From contig NC_053037.3 of assembly GCF_002575655.3 (NCBI RefSeq), positions 506,486,544 to 506,550,543 of the forward strand: DNA of 64,000 bases, read 5' to 3'. The position numbers and the translations under genes are program-made. Positions 35,320 through 47,400 of the stretch are shown here, in pieces. Within the stretch, counting starts at the first letter, position 1. Each line of letters starts with the position of its first letter. A model generated the notes under the pieces. The model saw only the letters and a list, made by a program, of their open reading frames with translations. It had not been told where the DNA came from and made no database searches. The stretch is from Aegilops tauschii subsp. strangulata (taxonomy: Eukaryota > Streptophyta > Magnoliopsida > Poales > Poaceae).

Positions 35320-37070
35320 TGTTGGGGAACGTAGTAATTTCAAAAAAAATTCCTACGCACACGCAAGATCATGGTGATGCATAGCAACGAGAGGGGAGAG
35401 TGTTGTCCACGTACCCTTGTAGACCGAAAGCGGAAGCGTTAGCACAACGCGGTTGATGTAGTCGTACGTCTTCACGATCCGACCGATCAAGTACCGAACG
35501 CACGGCACCTCCGAGTTCAGCACACGTTCAGCCCGATAACGTCCCTCGAACTCCGATCCAGCCGAGTGTTGAGGGAGAGTTTCGTCAGCACAACGGCGTG
35601 GTGACGATGATGATGTTCTACCGACGCAGGGCTTCGCCTAAGCACCGCTACAGTATTATCGAGGTGGACTATGGTGGAGGGGGGCACCGCACACGGCTAA
35701 AAGATCAAACGATCAATTGTTGTGTCTCTAGGGTGCCCCCCTGCCCCCATATATAAAGGAGCAAGGGGGAGGTGCGGCCGGCCAGGAGGGGCGCGCCAGG
35801 TGGAGTCCTACTCCCACCGGGAGTAGGACTCCCTCCCTTTTCCTAGTTGGATTAGGAGTGGAGGGGAAAGAGGTGGAGGAGAGGAAGGAAAGGGGGGGCA
35901 CCGCCCCCCTCTCCTTGTCCTATTCGGACCAGGGGGAGGGGCGTGCGGCCCTGCCCTGGCCACCTCTCCTCTTCTCCACAAAGGCTGACTATGGCCCATT
36001 AAGCCCCCCCCTCGGGGGGGGGGGGGGGTTCCGGTAACCCCTCGGTACTCCGGTAAAATCCCGATTTCACCCGAAACACTTATGATATCCAAATATAGGC
36101 TTCCAATATATCAATCTTCATGTCTCGACCATTTCGAGACTCCTCGTCATGTCCGTGATCACATCCGGGACTCCGAACAACCTTCGGTACATCAAAACAT
36201 ATAAACTCATAATATAACTGTCATCGAAACGTTAAGCGTGCGGACCCTACGGGTTCGAGAACTATGTAGACATGACCGAGACACGTCTCCGGTCGATAAC
36301 CAATAGCGGAACCTGGATGCTCATATTGGCTCCCACATATTCTACGAAGATCTTTATCGGTCAGACCGCATAACAATATACGTTGTTCCCTTTGTCATCG
36401 GTATGTTACTTGCCCGAGATTCGATCGTCGGTATCTCAATACCTAGTTCAATCTCGTTACCGGCAAGTCTCTTTACTCGTTCCGTAATACATCATCCCAC
36501 AACTAACTCATTAGTTGCAATGCTTGCAAGGCTTAAGTGATGTGCATTACCGAGAGGGCCCAGAGATACCTCTCCGACAATCGGAGTGACAAATCCTAAT
36601 CTCGAAATACGCCAACCCAACAAGTACCTTTGGAGACACCTGTAGAGCACCTTTATAATCACCCAGTTACGTTGTGACGTTTGATAGCACACAAAGTGTT
36701 CCTCCGGTAAACGGGAGTTGCATAATCTCATAGTCATAGGAACATGTATAAGTCATGAAGAAACCAATAGCAACATACTAAACGATCGAGTGCTAAGCTA
36801 ACGGAATGGGTCAAGTCAATCACATCATTCTCCTAATGATGTGATCCCGTTAATCAATTGACAACTCATGTCTATGGCTAGGAAACATAACCATCTTTGA
36901 TCAACGAGCTAGTCAAGTAGAGGCATACTAGTGACACTATGTTTGTCTATGTATTCACACATGTATTATGTTTCCGGTTAATACAATTCTAGCATGAATA
37001 ATAAACATTTATCATGATATAAAGAAATAAATAATAACTTTATTATTGCCTCTTTGGCATATTTCCTTCA
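35320..37070 (-). repeat. 5' LTR of the complete Angela-like element
   Basis: 1,751 bp, TGTTGGGGAACG to ATATTTCCTTCA on the plus strand, colinear with 28391-30198 apart from the duplication and scattered changes. Confidence 0.92.
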
Positions 37071-38432
37071 AAAATTGCAAACGAAAATACGTCGCAGAAG
37101 TTCAACGTGAAAACAACAGGAAGTTCGACTACTATAGTGAATGAATTTGAGATGAAAAACTTTTAAAATAGTCGCGAGTATGAAAAAACGATCAACACGG
37201 GAAAGTTGCGTGTTTACATCAGCTTTCCATCGCGAGTATGAAATTCCGGTGAGTGGATGGAGAGCTACGGGCAAAAAAAGCACGTGAAAAATAGAGTGAA
37301 GTTCAAGTAGACATGCCGAGAAGTTCACGTTCTTCACGCGGTGCATTTTCGAATAATCTGTTTCGCGATAAAGGCAGAACGAATGATCTCTCATTTTCGA
37401 AATTACTTGAAAACGGCTAGGAATCAGAGAAAACCATCAACATGAATTTTCTCGCATTTTCCGTAGCTTTTCAACGGTATATTGTTTGCCCCATTCTGAT
37501 AAAGTTTGTAGAAATTACGGCAAAAAAATGTTTTTAGCCATTTTCAAAATTGACTTAAAACAGTAAGTAATTGGGAGAAACAATATACGAAAAACTTTCG
37601 CATTTCCTCAAGCTTTCCAACGCCATATCATTTGCTACATTCGGACGTACGGTTAAAAAATTAGATCGAAAATACAAACTCGGTGCAACTTGGACCGTTT
37701 GATAAATTACTTTTAAACTGTTCAAAATTTGAAAAAACTTTCAACATGAAAAAGTAGCGCATTTTCATAAGCTTTCCAACGCCATATCATTTGCCTCAGT
37801 TGGATTAGCCGTTTAGAAATGACATCGAAAATACGAACTCGCCTTTTCGGTTTGCGAAATTTTACGATTTTCTAAATTACTCTTAAACCGTAGGGAATTA
37901 GAGAAAACTTTCAACATGTGGAAGGAGTGGTTTTGCAGAAGCTTTCCAACGCCATATTATTTGCCTCCTTCCGATAAATGGTTTTAAAATGCGATCAAAA
38001 ATACGATTCACGTTTTTTGTATGAAGAAAAAACGATTTTCAAAACTGCTCTTAAACTGCTTACATTTTGCCAAAAATTTAACTTGGATCATGATACTGGT
38101 GTCCATAGCTTTCCAACGGTATATCGCTAGCCCCATTTGGGCAAAGTTGGCGGAAGTTCAAGCTAGCACTGGGAGAAGTTCAGGTCGAACAACTCAGGCA
38201 GTAAAATTGCAAAAAACGTAATTTCATCACGACCCAAGAGCAAAATCCGCCAACGAGCAAGATTCCTATTTAAAACCGGTATTTAGTTGCTAAGAAGTTT
38301 CTAGATTACATTAACATCATATAGAACACGCTTAATCAGAATAATTAGCGGGGGAAGCCACTGTTGCGAAGATAGCCCGAAGGTCGGGTACGTACAGAGG
38401 GAAATTCAGGCCCGTTACTCAGGCAGTTCAGG
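37071..38432. repeat. GAAGTTC field (right part) with degenerate tandem units
   Basis: GAAGTTC recurs near 37098, 37122, 37301, 37320, 38154 and 38173. Between them, units of about 145-170 bases share AGCTTTYCAACG...ATAT, then ...TTTGCC and CGAAAATACGA-type text, at 37467, 37611, 37771, 37939 and 38105. No coding frame. Confidence 0.7.
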
Positions 38433-38474
38433 TTGTGATCAGAATATTATTCTGATCCCGTGATCAGAATAGTG
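38433..38474 (-). repeat. Right terminal inverted repeat of the DNA transposon
   Basis: Contains TATTCTGATC, CCGT, GATCAGAATA, a hairpin with 10-base arms. Pairs with 23382-23425. Confidence 0.8.
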
Positions 38475-38476
38475 TT

Positions 38477-38478
<2 letters not shown>

Positions 38479-38507
<29 letters not shown>
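38479..38507 (+). repeat. (TG)n microsatellite
   Basis: Fourteen uninterrupted TG units next to the transposon's right end. It may have erased the target duplication. Confidence 0.95.
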
Positions 38508-38509
<2 letters not shown>

Positions 38510-38895
38510 ATGTCCTCTACAACATTCACTTATTGCTATCTTTTCAAGCTGTTTTTTCTGCTAAGTGAATGTGATCGAACCCTTCCCCCTCTATGCTAAA
38601 CTCAACCCAGTATATTCACAAATTCTTCATATGCGTTCCATTTGAATCTCGTTCCAAATCTTCACTGTGTCCTTGTCAGCTGAAGAATTTGTGAACGAAA
38701 CACTAAAATTATCTTATCTGATTTTTTTGGCTTTTGCCGCTCAAACCGTTCCACATTCTACGATGGTTTTATCTATTCACCCACGATCTCGCACGATCGC
38801 CACCTCTTAGTACGTGGGTGACACATGTCATGCGAATGAGAAGGGACAGGGGCACGTTCGTCCAATTTCCTCGGACGAGCGGTTTTCACCTCGGC

Positions 38896-38903
38896 TATAA
38901 ATA
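38896..38903 (+). promoter_or_regulatory. Candidate internal promoter ahead of the Maximus-like extra ORF
   Basis: TATAAATA in the context CTCGGCTATAAATACCCCTC, followed by a pyrimidine-rich leader with AAACCCTAGCGCCGCC. The LTR promoter at 48261 has the similar context TAGGCTATAAATAGCCGC. Downstream, CAAG|GGTAAT near 39170 and TTCTGTTCACAG at 39487-39498 could bound a leader intron before the ATG at 39623. Confidence 0.45.
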
Positions 38904-40996
38904 CCCCTCCCCTCCTCACTTCGTCTTTACTCCGCTCGACCTCACTCCCTCGCTCGAGCTCTCAAACCCTAGCGCCGCCGCTACTTCCATCGTCGCCGGT
39001 GAGGAAGAGCTTAGCTGCCTCGACCTCGTCGCCGTCGTACTCGCGCCGCCCGTGGATTTCTTCACTCCGCTGTCGCCGTAGCTGTCTTCCTCTGCCAAGT
39101 TAGGGCGTGGAAGATCTGAACTGACGAACTTCTAAATCTACACCTCACAGTTCGTCGTGTTCTTCGTCAAGGGTAATTAAAAGCTACTTTTACTTCCCTT
39201 GTTGATTCTGATGTTTTCAACAAAATCTTCAAAAGGTGTTTATTCTTCAAATCTTCACACACTAAACACCTCACACAACATCTGTTCTTGATCTGTTTCC
39301 CTAAGCAACGTTTTTCTTCAAGATTCCTCAATTGTGTGGATTTTCAATCTGTACAACTCTGGAACCTAAGTCAAAGAACGCTTAGTGAAATTCCTCAAGA
39401 CTCATCTGGTCAAATTCCTCAAACTTTTTCTTTTTGCAAAAACTTCTGAGAACGCATATGACCTCTCCAAATTCCTCGCAACTATATTCTGTTCACAGGT
39501 ACACATGTCCGCTCCTAAATCACTAGGTTCTCATCAACTTAACTCATTTGCAGCATTTCTCGAAAGAAAAGTTGCACACCTCATCTGAGAACTCAATAGT
39601 TCAAAATCCTCAGCTGAAGAAAATGGCTAACGGCAAGAAACCTCAGAAGGGAGGAAAGAAACCTGAAGTCAACACTGCGTTTGAGATCCCTGATGACATC
39701 TATGCAGGGTACTGCACACCCCCTGAGGAAACAAAGAATGAGCGCAAAGTGCACATTCAGAAGATTGAGAGGAGATGGGCCAGAGAATGGAGGGATTACA
39801 AATATGTAACTCCTAAGTACATGAAGAAATTTGCTCTGCACCCTCCATGCCAAAGACCACCACTGGCACCTGGCCAAGTTGCTGATCCCTCAAGCATCAG
39901 AAGAGGTGAAGAATTTCCAAAGGAATGGGCCAAGCGTCAAGCCAAGCTGGCCAAAGTGGCAAAAGAAGCAGTGAAGAAATTCAATGAAGATTATGCTACT
40001 GCTGCAGTTGAGGCCTCTGCTAGCAAGCCTAAGAAGGCCATGCCCAAGAAGCCTGCACACAAGCCCGAGGCTTCTGCATCAATATCCTCACAGCCAAGCT
40101 CATCTACAATGCCCTCACGGCCCAGCTCAGCAAAGCCCTCATGGCCAATTCCTCAAGCTGCTCCAGCTCCTTAACTTGCAAAGTCCTCAGCTCCTCCTTC
40201 CAAATGCTCAGCACCTGTGCATCTCTCCTCGTGCCAAAGGACAACAGACATCTCTATTGCCTCAAGAGCATCTGCAAGTTCTTCAGCTCCTCCACATTCC
40301 TTAACTGGCCCCACTCTACTGAAGACTAAGGTCACCGCTGGACGAGGCACAAGACCAAGTCCTCACAAGAAGTAGGTCGCCTTCCAAGTACGGTCTGATG
40401 AAGACGAAGCTGATGATGAGGAACTTGCTGAAATCATCAGAGATAGACAGCAAAGGGCCACTAGAGCCAAAGGCACAAATGTACCTCTGCTTTTGGATCC
40501 AAAGTTGATCCTTGACTTCATTGATCTCTGGCACAAGGACCCCAACACTCCTATGCCTGACTTCAATCTTACACCTGGTCAAAGTCACGTGCTTACCGCC
40601 TTCATAGGCGAAGAAAAATGGAAATTCGAGAAGGCCACGCAGTTGAATAAAGCGTAGTACAAGAAGGAGCGCTTTCTGAAGAAGAATATTATCAAGATGA
40701 CCACTGATGAACTAGTTGTAACGCCCAGGATGCGGCTATATCTCTCCAGTGTCGAGGCACGACTTAGAGGCATAACCGCATTGTAGGTTTTGTCGCAAGA
40801 AGGGTCATCTTCACACAATCCCATGTAATGAACAAGAATGGGATAAAGAGAGTTGGCTTACAATCGCCACATCACACAATACATAAATAACTTCATACAT
40901 CATTCAAAATACACACATAGATCGACTACGGTCAAAACCAAATGAAAAGAAGATAACCCCAAATGCTAGATCCCCGATCGTCCCAACTAGGCCCCA

Positions 40997-42417
40997 CTAC
41001 TGATCATCAGGAAACGAAACATAGTAACGACCAAGGTCCTCGTCGAAATCCCACTTGAGCTCGGTTGCGTCACCTGCACTGGTATCCTCGGCACCTGCAA
41101 CTATTTTGGTAGAATCTGTGAGTCACGAGGACTCAGCAATCTCACACCTACGAGATCAAGACTATTTAAGCTTAGGGGTAGGAAAGGGGAATGTGGTGGA
41201 GCTGCGGCAAGCACTAAGCATATATGGTGGCTAACATACGCAAATGAGAGCGAGAAGTGAAGCAACGCACGGTCGAGAAGCTAGAAATGATCAAGAAGTG
41301 ATCCTGAAGCTACTTACGTTCAAGCATAACACAAGACCGTGTTCTCTTCCCGGACTCCGCCGAAAAGAGACCATCACGGCTACACACGCGGTTGATTCAT
41401 TTTAATTAAGTTAAGTGTCAAGTTTTCTACAACCGGATATTAACAAATTCCCATATGCCACATAACCGCGGGCACGACTTTCGAAAGTTCAAACCCTGCA
41501 GGGGTGTCTCAACTTAGCCCATCACAAGCTCTCACGGTCAACAAAGGATATTCCTTCTCCCAGGAAGACCAGATCAGACTCGGAATCCCGGTTACAAGAC
41601 ATTTCGACAATGGTAAAACAAGACCAGCAAAGCCACCCGAATGTGCCGACAAATCCCGATAGGAGCTGCACATATCTCGTTCTCAGGGCACACCGGATTG
41701 TCCAAACTTCCGGTAGGCCAGCCCAGAGTTGCCCCTGGTGGCCACCGGCGGCTGACAGGTTGGACCAACACTCAGAGGAGAACTGGCCCGGGGGGGTTAA
41801 AATAAAGATGACCCTTGAGTCCGCGGAACCCAAGGGAAAAAGGCTTAGGTAGGCAAATGGTAAAACCAAGGTTGGGCCTTGCTTGAGGAGTTTTATTCAA
41901 AGCAAACTGTCAAGGGGTTCCCATAACACCCAACCGCGTAAGGAACGCAAAATCAAGGAACATAACACCGGTATGACGGAAACTAGGGCGGCAAGAGTGG
42001 AACAAAACACCAGGCATAAGGCCGAGCCTTCCACCCTTTACCAAGTATATAGATGCATTAAAGTAAATAAGATATAATAATGATATCCCAACAATATCCA
42101 TGTTCCAACATGGAACAAACTTCATCTTCACCTGCAACTAGCAACGCTATAAGAGGGGCTGAGTAAAAGCGGTAACATAGCCAAACAACGGTTTGCTAGG
42201 AAAGGTGGGTTAGAGGCTTGACATGGCAATATGGGAGGCATGATATAGCAAGTGGTAGGTAGCGCGGCATAGCAATAGAGCGAACAACTAGCAAGCAAAG
42301 ATAGAAGTGATTTCGAGGGTATGGTCATCTTGCCTGCAAAGTTCTCAGAGTTGATGAAAGCTTGATCCTCGAAAGCGTACTCAATAAGTACCTCGGTCAC
42401 GAACTCGTCTCCCGGCT
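40997..42417 (-). CDS. LTR-encoded acidic ORF in the solo LTR, predicted two C-terminal exons with a GC-AG intron
   Basis: Minus strand. Exon A (42417-42334) follows CTTTGGGTAG and reads EPGDEFVTEVLIEYAF then EDQAFINSENFA; it ends GCAG|GCAAGA. Exon B (41094-40997) follows ATAGTTGCAG and reads GAEDTSAGDATELKW then DFDEDLGRYYVSFPDDQ, stop TAG at 40997-40999. Both are phase 1, as in the Tekay-like LTRs, and the tails YYVSFPDDQ and YYYVQPADDDQE align. No stop or frameshift interrupts either exon. The start exon is not located. The element has no other coding sequence, so selection, if any, predates loss of the internal region. Function unknown. Confidence 0.42.
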
Positions 42418-44412
42418 CTACCCAAAGCAAGAACACAAGCAAAGGACCAACAATCAATCACGGTGCAATGCACAAGCAACATGATGCAATATATGGCATG
42501 ATATGCGAGATGTGATATGCAATGCATATGCGTGCTCCGGAAGGAAAAGGATGAACAAGGCATCAACTTGGCAAACAAAGTATGCCACTGGAAAGATGAG
42601 ATGATTTCGGTTGAAATCGATATAAAATCACCGGAAACGGAGGCACGGTTTGCAAATGGCAAGCAAAACAAGGATGGTGCAAAACTGTAATTAACAGCAT
42701 GATGCTACTTAGCATGCAACAAGAAACTAAGGTACTGCACTCCAACATAACAACAAAGCATATGTAAGGGATGTAAAAGAGATGCTTGACAAAACATGAA
42801 CACTGAGCTACAGCTAAATCACACAAGAGCAGGTCCAAACAAGCATGACAAAAGTGCAAAAGATAACAGCATCACAGACTTGGTGATAATACTAACATGT
42901 CAAAATTAACATCAGGATGCAATGTTTAGAGCAAGCAAACAACATGCTACAGGAACATACAATAGCAACTCAAGGCATGGCGTGATTCTACTTAATGCAT
43001 AGAACAAAAGTCCCTTACTGATCATGAGCCAAAAAGGCACAGAAGATATGATGGCATCCATGTAAACATAGTAAGTTTTATTAACAGTTTCAGACTTGGC
43101 CGAAAATAGAGCATGGCATAAACAGAGCAACTTTGCGAGCTCATGCCACTCACCAAAAAGCATTGCATTACAATGTAAGCATACTAATAGCAAGATGACA
43201 TGTTCACGAAGCCAACCATGGCAAGAGCAAGTTCATAGGATGCATGTATCACTAGCAACAACCATGGCAATATGGATTAACATGTTAACATTCTGCCAGG
43301 AACATTTTATAGCAAAAGTAGAGCAAGAACAAGACATGCTAGGGCACTCCATAATTGCAAACAGGGGCATGGATGGATAGAGCATAACCACATGTTCAAA
43401 ACATCCTTACTGAAGATACTCAAAACGAGCATGGATCTCACTGTAGCATCAAGTTTGCATTGCATCAAAATAACAGCAGGATAAGGACTGCAAAAACCTG
43501 TCACTGAAATCAGCAACATCACGAAGCCTAGTTTGCATGCTTGTTCTAGTCACCACATAGATCACAAAAATACATCGCAAGCACCACTGTAAAGATGGCA
43601 TGTTGTAGATCAAAACACATGTAGAGCTCATGCTCATATGATGCACACATCAAATGCAACAAAAATGACAAAACACCATGATCTGATAAGTACTAGCTCC
43701 TAACATTATATAGCACTCTTGCATCAATGAAAATGGCATCATAACAGAGAGCAACATGCATGGAAATGCTTCTGGCATGACGAGCTCAACGAGGCGAACA
43801 ATTCAACATATCGTATGCATGAATCAGAGTCACGGTCACTGAGATACGATGCAATGAAGGAGGCATAAAATTATTGCAGAAAAGGACTTGGTGGAAATTA
43901 TACCCCGCGAATCTGGATCTAGGGTTCGTGCACGGAAGCCGAGGATGGCCGGAGTCTCGCCAGGACGAAGGAAGCCAGAGTCGGGGAGGCAGGGAACTGG
44001 CGGATCTGGCCGGCTCCTCGCCGGATCCGGCTGGAGGCGGGGCCGGCGGCGAGGCGAGGCGCCGGGCCACGCGGACGGAGGCGGCAGGAGGCGCGGCAGG
44101 ACGGCGGCGAGGTTGGTGCGGCGGCACGGGCGATGGCAGACGGCGGCGGGAGGTGCGGAGAAGGCCGGGCGGTGGCGGCCGGCGAGCGGGCAACGGAGGC
44201 GCGGCGCGGGGCGCTCGGGCGGCGGGGCCGAGACGCGGGAGGCGCAGGCGGGCCCGCCTCGGGCTCGCCGGGCCACGGCGCCGCTTGCCACGTGGCAGCG
44301 TATGAGTGGTTGGGCGCGGTGGCGCGGGCGTGTCCGGCGGGTGCGGACACGTCCAACAACGGAGGGGAGAAGGGCTAGGGTTTCGGGACCCGAAAATGGA
44401 GGGGAAGGGGCT

Positions 44413-44420
44413 TTTATATA
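44413..44420 (-). promoter_or_regulatory. TATA box of the solo LTR
   Basis: TATATAAA on the minus strand, followed by AGCCCCTTCCCC and the GC-rich leader. Confidence 0.6.
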
Positions 44421-47400
44421 GGTAGAGGGAGTTTGGAATGTCCAAATGAGGTGTAGTTTTTGCCCACACGATCGTGATCCGACGACGGAGGACATGGAAG
44501 TGGTTTAGATGGGTTATTGGGCTGTTTTGGAGGGGTGTTGGGCTGCAACACACAAGAGGCCTTTGCGGTTACCCGGTTAACCGTTGGAGCATCAAACGAC
44601 CTCCAAATGGAACGAAACTTGACAGGTGGTCTACCGGTGCTGTACCAAGGCCACTTGGCAAATCTCGATCCATTCCGAGAACGTTTAACAACCGCTCACG
44701 AAAAGAGACAAGAGGGGTGCGCCGGTGCATGTGGGAGTGTCGGATTGCAAAATGGACAACGGGGAAAATGCTCGGATGCATGAGATGAACACGTATGCAA
44801 ATGCGATGCACATGATGACATGGAATGAAATGCATGACATGAACGAAATGCAAAACGAAGACAAAACCCAACCACGAAGGGAATCTCATAACTTAAAGCC
44901 GAAAATGGCAAGAGTCGGAGTTACAAATATGGAAAGTTGTATCCGGGGCGTTACACTAGTGGCTATTCAATCTGAAATCAAGAATCTGAGTGTTGATTTT
45001 GATCGCTACTATGCTGACTGGATTGGAGCCAAAGTGAGATTCGTCAAACTTGGCCAAGGGATTTACCTCAAATGTTGCAGCCCCAACGCAACAAGAAATT
45101 CCTCAGGCTGAGGCATCTGCTCAGCCTACAGAAGAACATGCCAGCACCGCTGATGAAAATCAGGCTGCTGATGAAACTGCGAGTACCAGGGCTGATGACT
45201 GCATTCCAGCCGCTGATGATCATGCCAGGGCAACTGCATCAGTTGTGCCTGAAGAAAATGAACCAATTTCCTCTGCTCCTCCTGCGCCTACACCAAGTCC
45301 AATTCTTCCTTCTGCATCAGAAGCTAAGAAGACCAAGGCTGCGGAGTGTGCATCAGTGAAGAAAAGGAAAGCATCAACTTCATCAGAATCTTCAGCTCTG
45401 AAGAAGATGAATAAATTGTCAAGCTCTCTTGAGAATCCTATTGATGTTGTTCCAGTCTCATGCATGCCATCAAAGGAACTCGTTCCTTTTGGTGAAGACT
45501 ATGAGATCCCAAGCGGATTCGATGAAGATGTTCCTTCTGCTGCTTCTTCAGAGCAGTTGGACGATGAAATTGAAGTGGATACGATCCCTTCAACCCCAAT
45601 TGTCTCATCACCCGTGCCTCAGTTCACAGCTGAAGAGGTAGGCATTCAAGAATTAAATGAAGAAGATGAGGATGTGGACATTGGGAGCACAACACCAGTG
45701 ATGAATGATGATTATTGGGAAAGTCAGCACCCCAATTCTCCTTTGTTAACTCCTCTGCAATAAATTCCTCAGTCCCTAGTGCATACTGAAGTTCAAACGG
45801 GCTCTGAAGAACCTCGCACCACTCCATCCATTCATGAAGAAATTCCAGCCACTAGTGCTGATGAACAAGCTACTGAAGAATTGAAGAACCAGGCCGTGGC
45901 TGAAGAAGAAACTGAAATTCCTCACCCTGTGGTTCCTGGGACTGCGATTCCTGAGGTTGTGATGCAATTGACTAACACTCCTCAGCCCAAGCCAAAGGAT
46001 CCTTTCTCCAAGAAGCAAAACTTCAAGGCTGATGACTTCTTTCACGAGCATGTGTTCTTCACGGAGTACAACCCATATGACTCTGCTCGTCTTAGAAGGA
46101 AGCGTTTCTGGACTGCCAGCCAAGCCAACTTCTATTCTTCACTGCTTTTCAACAAGGACAAAGTCTTCGACCATGAGCATATTCCTCGTATGGATATGGA
46201 ATCTCTGCCGTGCTTCGTCCCAGTCCTTAGCGTTCTTCACGATGCTGGACTGCTCAACTTTTGAACTGACATTTGCGATTGGAATGAAGAGCTAATTCTT
46301 CAATTCTATGCAACGCTGCACATCATAGGAGATGCTACAGATGTGAACTCTTGGGTGTTGGATTGGATGACAAAGAATACACATTTCAAAGCACCGGCCT
46401 CTGAATTGCTTCACGCCCTGCCTGTCAGTCCTCCCCTTGAAGGTGCTCGTTGTATATACCATGAACCTGAGCTTACAGATCACTACATGCAAGTGTTGAT
46501 GAAGCCACTGAAGCCCGGTCAAGCCCCAAGGACAAAATTCCTCGTGAAGGAATTGTTGTATGTGCTTCGGACTGTCTATCGCATTCTGAGGAAGACATTG
46601 AGTCCGATCAAAGGCCACGACTCTAATGAAGAAGAGGTCGTTGGCATCATGAAGAATCTGCTTTTCAACATCATTCATGGCGTTCCTATCAACTACCATG
46701 ATTTCTTCATGAGGACTCTGGCCAACGTTGCATTATCTCCATTTGAGTTGAAGCCTTACGCTCCCTGGATTATGAGATTCCTTAGAACAAGGTCTTCACT
46801 CAACTACAAGGCTGACACACTCAACCATGGCAGCTACTTGCCCCCCATTGAAGTCCTCAAATGGACATTTTCCTCAGCTGATGAAAAGGGCAAGGCCACT
46901 ACTGTAATTGATGAAGGCTTTCGTCCATTGGATGGTCAGTTCCGCAAAGCTGCATCTTATTCCACCAATGATGACTCTGCCACTCACGACTCTGCTGCCA
47001 ATGCCTCAAAGAAAAATACTCAAGGCACAACTCCAAGGGTGATGACTGATCGTGAGCTTCTCCACACTCTTCACCAAAAGGTCGATCGCAACCACAAATG
47101 GGTTAAGCGTCAGTTTGGATCAATTATTCAAAACATGACTGCTACACATAATGCAGTGAAGAAAAACCACTACTATCTCCATGAAGTCTTTGGTCGCACC
47201 TGGGCTGTTCTGTCTCATCTGTATGGTGAAGAAGATCTGAAGCAAATGGGTCTCAAGTAGGACTTTGACTGGTCTCAGCCACCAGCGAAGAAATTCAAGA
47301 AAGTCAAAGTTCCCTCCTTGGTGGCCAGCTCATATTCTTCATCGCGCGACACGGATGAGCATGAAGATTTGGACGACACCGCGACAGGCCCTACTTCAAC

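Larger units (their letters stand above)
28391..37070 (-). mobile_element. Complete Angela-like copia retrotransposon, TSD AAAAT
   Basis: 8.7 kb with two LTRs, primer site, decayed gag-pol and polypurine tract. Direct repeats AAAAT lie at 28386-28390 and 37071-37075. Orientation is minus: the 5' LTR is on the right. It sits in the GAAGTTC field of the DNA transposon; the text joins across it. Confidence 0.93.
23382..38474. mobile_element. DNA transposon with 42-44-bp palindromic terminal inverted repeats
   Basis: Left end CACTATTCTAATCCTGGGAT and, on the other strand, right end CACTATTCTGATCACGGGAT; the match continues for over 40 bases with six or so differences. The element interrupts the Maximus-like spacer. 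Inside are a GC-rich gene-like segment (23450-24110), a LINE, a field rich in GAAGTTC, a complete Angela element and tandem repeats. Without the two nested elements it is about 5.7 kb. No transposase is visible, so it is non-autonomous. CACTA at the end suggests the CACTA superfamily, but flanks (TGA left, TTT right) do not show the expected 3-bp duplication, so the class stays open. Confidence 0.7.
40717..44955 (-). mobile_element. 4.2-kb solo LTR of a Ty3 family, TSD CTAGT
   Basis: TGTAACGCCC at one end and GGGCGTTACA at the other, flanked by CTAGT at 40712-40716 and 44956-44960. It splits a Maximus-like codon series that reads on across the gap (ITTDELV then AIQSEIKN). No second LTR, primer site or gag-pol, so a solo LTR. 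Orientation is minus, from the TATA box at 44413-44420, the GC-rich leader (43880-44400) and the acidic exons (42417 to 40997) downstream of it. Frames in the GC-rich part are compositional. Confidence 0.85.

Noticed and set aside
23382..38474. Firm assignment to the CACTA superfamily
   Set aside because: Starts with CACTA, but no CACTACAAGAA-type consensus, no matching 3-bp TSD and no transposase seen.
43786..44553. 255-residue frame in the 4.2-kb solo LTR
   Set aside because: Same GC-leader artefact; overlaps several other frames on both strands.
40717..44955. DNA transposon with TGTAACGCCC terminal inverted repeats
   Set aside because: The inverted ends are short, the TSD is 5 bp and the layout (TATA box, GC leader) is that of Ty3 LTRs here; solo LTR fits better.
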